Source: an uncultured Lachnospiraceae bacterium
GTDB taxonomy: Bacteria > Bacillota > Clostridia > Lachnospirales > Lachnospiraceae
Length of the DNA: 6,647 bases
Assembly (NCBI GenBank): GCA_947176785.1
Contig: CAMWSA010000211.1
Location: forward strand, 1-6,647
Direction of reading: 5' to 3'
The translations under genes and the position numbers were made by a program. How positions within the stretch are numbered: the first letter of the stretch is position 1; each line of letters starts with the position of its first letter. Positions 5,341 through 6,647 of the stretch are shown piece by piece. Under the pieces are notes generated by a model. It made no database searches. It saw only the letters and a list, made by a program, of their open reading frames with translations, and had not been told where the DNA came from.

Positions 5341-5997
5341 ATGAGCGAGTACGAGTATGTAAGCAAATCAGAGTATGCCCCTGTCAGAAAAGAGCTGGAA
5401 CAGATCATTAACCGTGTTCAGGTTTATATGCGGAAAAACTATGGGCTGACATTCCAGTTCCGCCTTATCGGGAGCGGGCAGAGACATCTTGTCACCAGAA
5501 TCAAGGGTGGAAACCGTGGATATGATTTTGATTATAACCTGATCCTTACTCCTCCTGGCGATGGATATCACTATATTGCCAAGGCCATAAAGGATGAGTT
5601 TATGACCGCCTTTAGGGTAGCTTTAAAGGGAACGAAATACTCATTCCCACAGGATTCAACATCTTCCATAACCATTAAGGTCTATGATAAAGGCAAGACG
5701 AAAATAGAACATAGCTGTGATTTTGCCATCATCTATTACGGCAGCAATGACGGCATTGATGGCTATTATTTTCTCAAGAACCACAAACCGCAGCAATCCT
5801 ATCAATTTGCTTTTCGCCCCTCAAACTTTGACATTGATGAAAAAGTACAGGAAATCATTGAGGATGACGGATGGCCTTACATCAGGGAAGAATATTTGCT
5901 TTTAAAGAATATCAACGAGGGGAAGATGAAGAAACCCTCATTCTCTTTGTATGCCGAGGCCGTCAATAATGTGTATAACCAGATGTATTACCAATAA
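5341..5997 (+). CDS. Nucleotidyltransferase-fold protein, substrate unknown
   Basis: A 218-residue protein with the marks of the polymerase-beta-type nucleotidyltransferase fold. An N-terminal helix with KELEQIINRVQVYMRKNYGL (17-36) leads to Gly44-Ser45 in FRLIGSGQRHLVTRIKGGN. Then comes YDFDYNLI, with the metal-binding pair Asp62/Asp64, and a third acidic residue, Asp127, in the strand IEHSCDFAIIYY. This is the GS...DxD...D pattern shared by CD-NTases, OAS, CCA-adding enzymes and antibiotic nucleotidyltransferases. The 16 residues between GS and DxD are more than in the textbook GSx10DxD. All three acidic residues are present, so it is probably active. The C-terminal part is helical (WPYIREEYLLLKNI, FSLYAEAVNNVYNQMYYQ). 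Substrate and product cannot be read from sequence. It is the only plus-strand gene here, with its own promoter and terminator, divergent from the small helical gene. Confidence 0.75.
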   Translation: MSEYEYVSKSEYAPVRKELEQIINRVQVYMRKNYGLTFQFRLIGSGQRHLVTRIKGGNRGYDFDYNLILTPPGDGYHYIAKAIKDEFMTAFRVALKGTKYSFPQDSTSSITIKVYDKGKTKIEHSCDFAIIYYGSNDGIDGYYFLKNHKPQQSYQFAFRPSNFDIDEKVQEIIEDDGWPYIREEYLLLKNINEGKMKKPSFSLYAEAVNNVYNQMYYQ

Positions 5998-6009
5998 ATC
6001 TTTCCAGCA

Positions 6010-6037
6010 GAAAGGAACGGCTTTAACCGTTCCTTTC
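6010..6037. terminator. Terminator between the nucleotidyltransferase and the 118-residue gene
   Basis: GAAAGGAACGG (6010-6020) and CCGTTCCTTTC (6027-6037) form a perfect 11-bp stem with a 6-base loop, 12 bases after the nucleotidyltransferase stop. The A-rich ascending and T-rich descending arms suit termination on the plus strand. Near symmetry means it could also stop the convergent minus-strand transcript ending at 6060. The core resembles the hairpin at 4747-4785. Confidence 0.75.
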
Positions 6038-6059
6038 CGACTGTATGCCTGTCCTGCTT

Positions 6060-6416
6060 TTATGACTTATGTTTCTTGAGATACTCCCTGCGGGCATTAT
6101 TGTCAACTACATCATCAAACCATCTGCCTCCAAATCCAAATCTTATAAAGGTTATCGGTCTTGCATCAAAGTCTTTCAGAGAAAAGCTGACAATAGGCAG
6201 GTCATCCTTATAGGCATTTGTTCCTGTCAGGCCATACTGCTCATTCATGAATTTCCCAGGAATAATGAATGCCCTCTCCCGATACACAGCCGTATTATTT
6301 TTTAATATCTCCATAATAACAGGGATGGAATCCTCATGCAGACCCTCAATTGTCAATGCCGAAACACAGTATAAGTAGTCTAATTCCTGCCTGCTATTCA
6401 CTCGTATAATTTCCAT
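6060..6416 (-). CDS. Conserved-looking hypothetical protein, 118 residues
   Basis: I do not recognise this protein. It starts MEIIRVNSRQELDYLYCVSA, with a strong ribosome binding site AAGGAGGG (6425-6432) 8 bases before the ATG. It has mixed helix and strand character, a Gly/Phe-rich segment ITFIRFGFGGRWFDDVVDNN near residues 88-107, and a basic C-terminus RREYLKKHKS. No signal peptide, membrane helix or known catalytic motif is visible, so it is probably a soluble cytoplasmic protein. Its first 23 bases overlap the end of the truncated amidohydrolase frame, and its ribosome binding site lies inside that frame, so translation may be coupled. It converges on the nucleotidyltransferase gene and may share the terminator at 6010-6037. 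Confidence 0.7.
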   Translation of the reverse strand: MEIIRVNSRQELDYLYCVSALTIEGLHEDSIPVIMEILKNNTAVYRERAFIIPGKFMNEQYGLTGTNAYKDDLPIVSFSLKDFDARPITFIRFGFGGRWFDDVVDNNARREYLKKHKS

Positions 6417-6618
6417 ATATAAAACCCTCCTTAGTATTTGAGCCTGCTAAAATCTTATTCAGGGCTGCCATTTCCGCTTCAAGCTCGTTTAATGTATCTG
6501 CTATCTCCGGGTGCGGTGCAGTGCAGAATAATACCGTTTTGTCCACTCCCGCCGCATCCATCTTATCCAACTGCATTTTTATTGGGAACATGATATGCTC
6601 GTGGCTGTCTATGACCAT
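6394..6618 (-). pseudogene. Truncated amidohydrolase, N-terminal fragment
   Basis: The 74-residue frame begins MVIDSHEHIMFPIKMQLDKM and contains the His6-Glu-His8 motif that opens the metal site of amidohydrolase-superfamily (TIM-barrel) enzymes. GVDKTVLFCTAPHPEIADTL follows, the second strand and helix. Family members are usually about 250-300 residues, so about three quarters of the barrel and the other metal ligands are missing. The amidohydrolase-like part seems to stop near residue 64 (AGSNTKE), exactly where the ribosome binding site of the 118-residue gene begins. The last ten residues overlap that site and gene. AAGGAGG (6627-6633) lies 8 bases before ATG 6618, favoured over TTG 6624. 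The fragment is probably still translated but catalytically dead. It looks like the remnant of a deletion or insertion. Confidence 0.7.
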
Positions 6619-6647
6619 TTTCAAAACCTCCTTGACAATTTTGGTAT

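Overview
The window looks like an accessory stretch of a low-to-medium G+C Firmicutes chromosome, most likely Clostridia of the Lachnospiraceae type. This rests on strong AAGGAGG ribosome binding sites, TTGACA/TATAAT promoters, and family types common there: a sigma-70-like factor with a membrane anti-sigma partner, and a PDDEXK_2/Rpn-type transposase-nuclease. The taxon is inferred from recognised families, not from a search.

Layout, left to right. (1) 1-1055, minus strand: a PEBP (YbhB/YbcL) protein running off the left edge, preceded by its own promoter and two inverted repeats, then an HxlR-family winged-helix regulator. Between the regulator and the next gene lies a short frame broken by one TAG codon. 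(2) 1039-2959, minus: an ECF-like sigma factor overlapping a single-pass membrane protein that is probably its anti-sigma factor. (3) 2960-3629: an AT-rich intergenic region with a cluster of TTTGGCAAAA motifs and a terminator for the next gene. (4) 3630-4496, minus: a PD-(D/E)XK nuclease/transposase with a clear promoter close to its start. (5) 4497-4854: a gap holding a long hairpin. (6) 4855-5997: a divergent pair, a small helical protein on minus (no good ribosome binding site) and a nucleotidyltransferase-fold protein on plus with a consensus -35 promoter. Each gene is followed by a hairpin with a similar core. (7) 6060-6618, minus: an unrecognised 118-residue protein whose start lies inside the end of a truncated amidohydrolase.

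How they fit. The sigma/anti-sigma pair is a signal-responsive transcription module. The HxlR regulator most likely controls the PEBP gene beside it. The nucleotidyltransferase and its divergent neighbour are the best candidate for an undescribed system, set between a nuclease/transposase and a truncated housekeeping-type gene, but nothing in the sequence proves a joint function. No rRNA, tRNA, CRISPR array, riboswitch or complete insertion sequence was seen.
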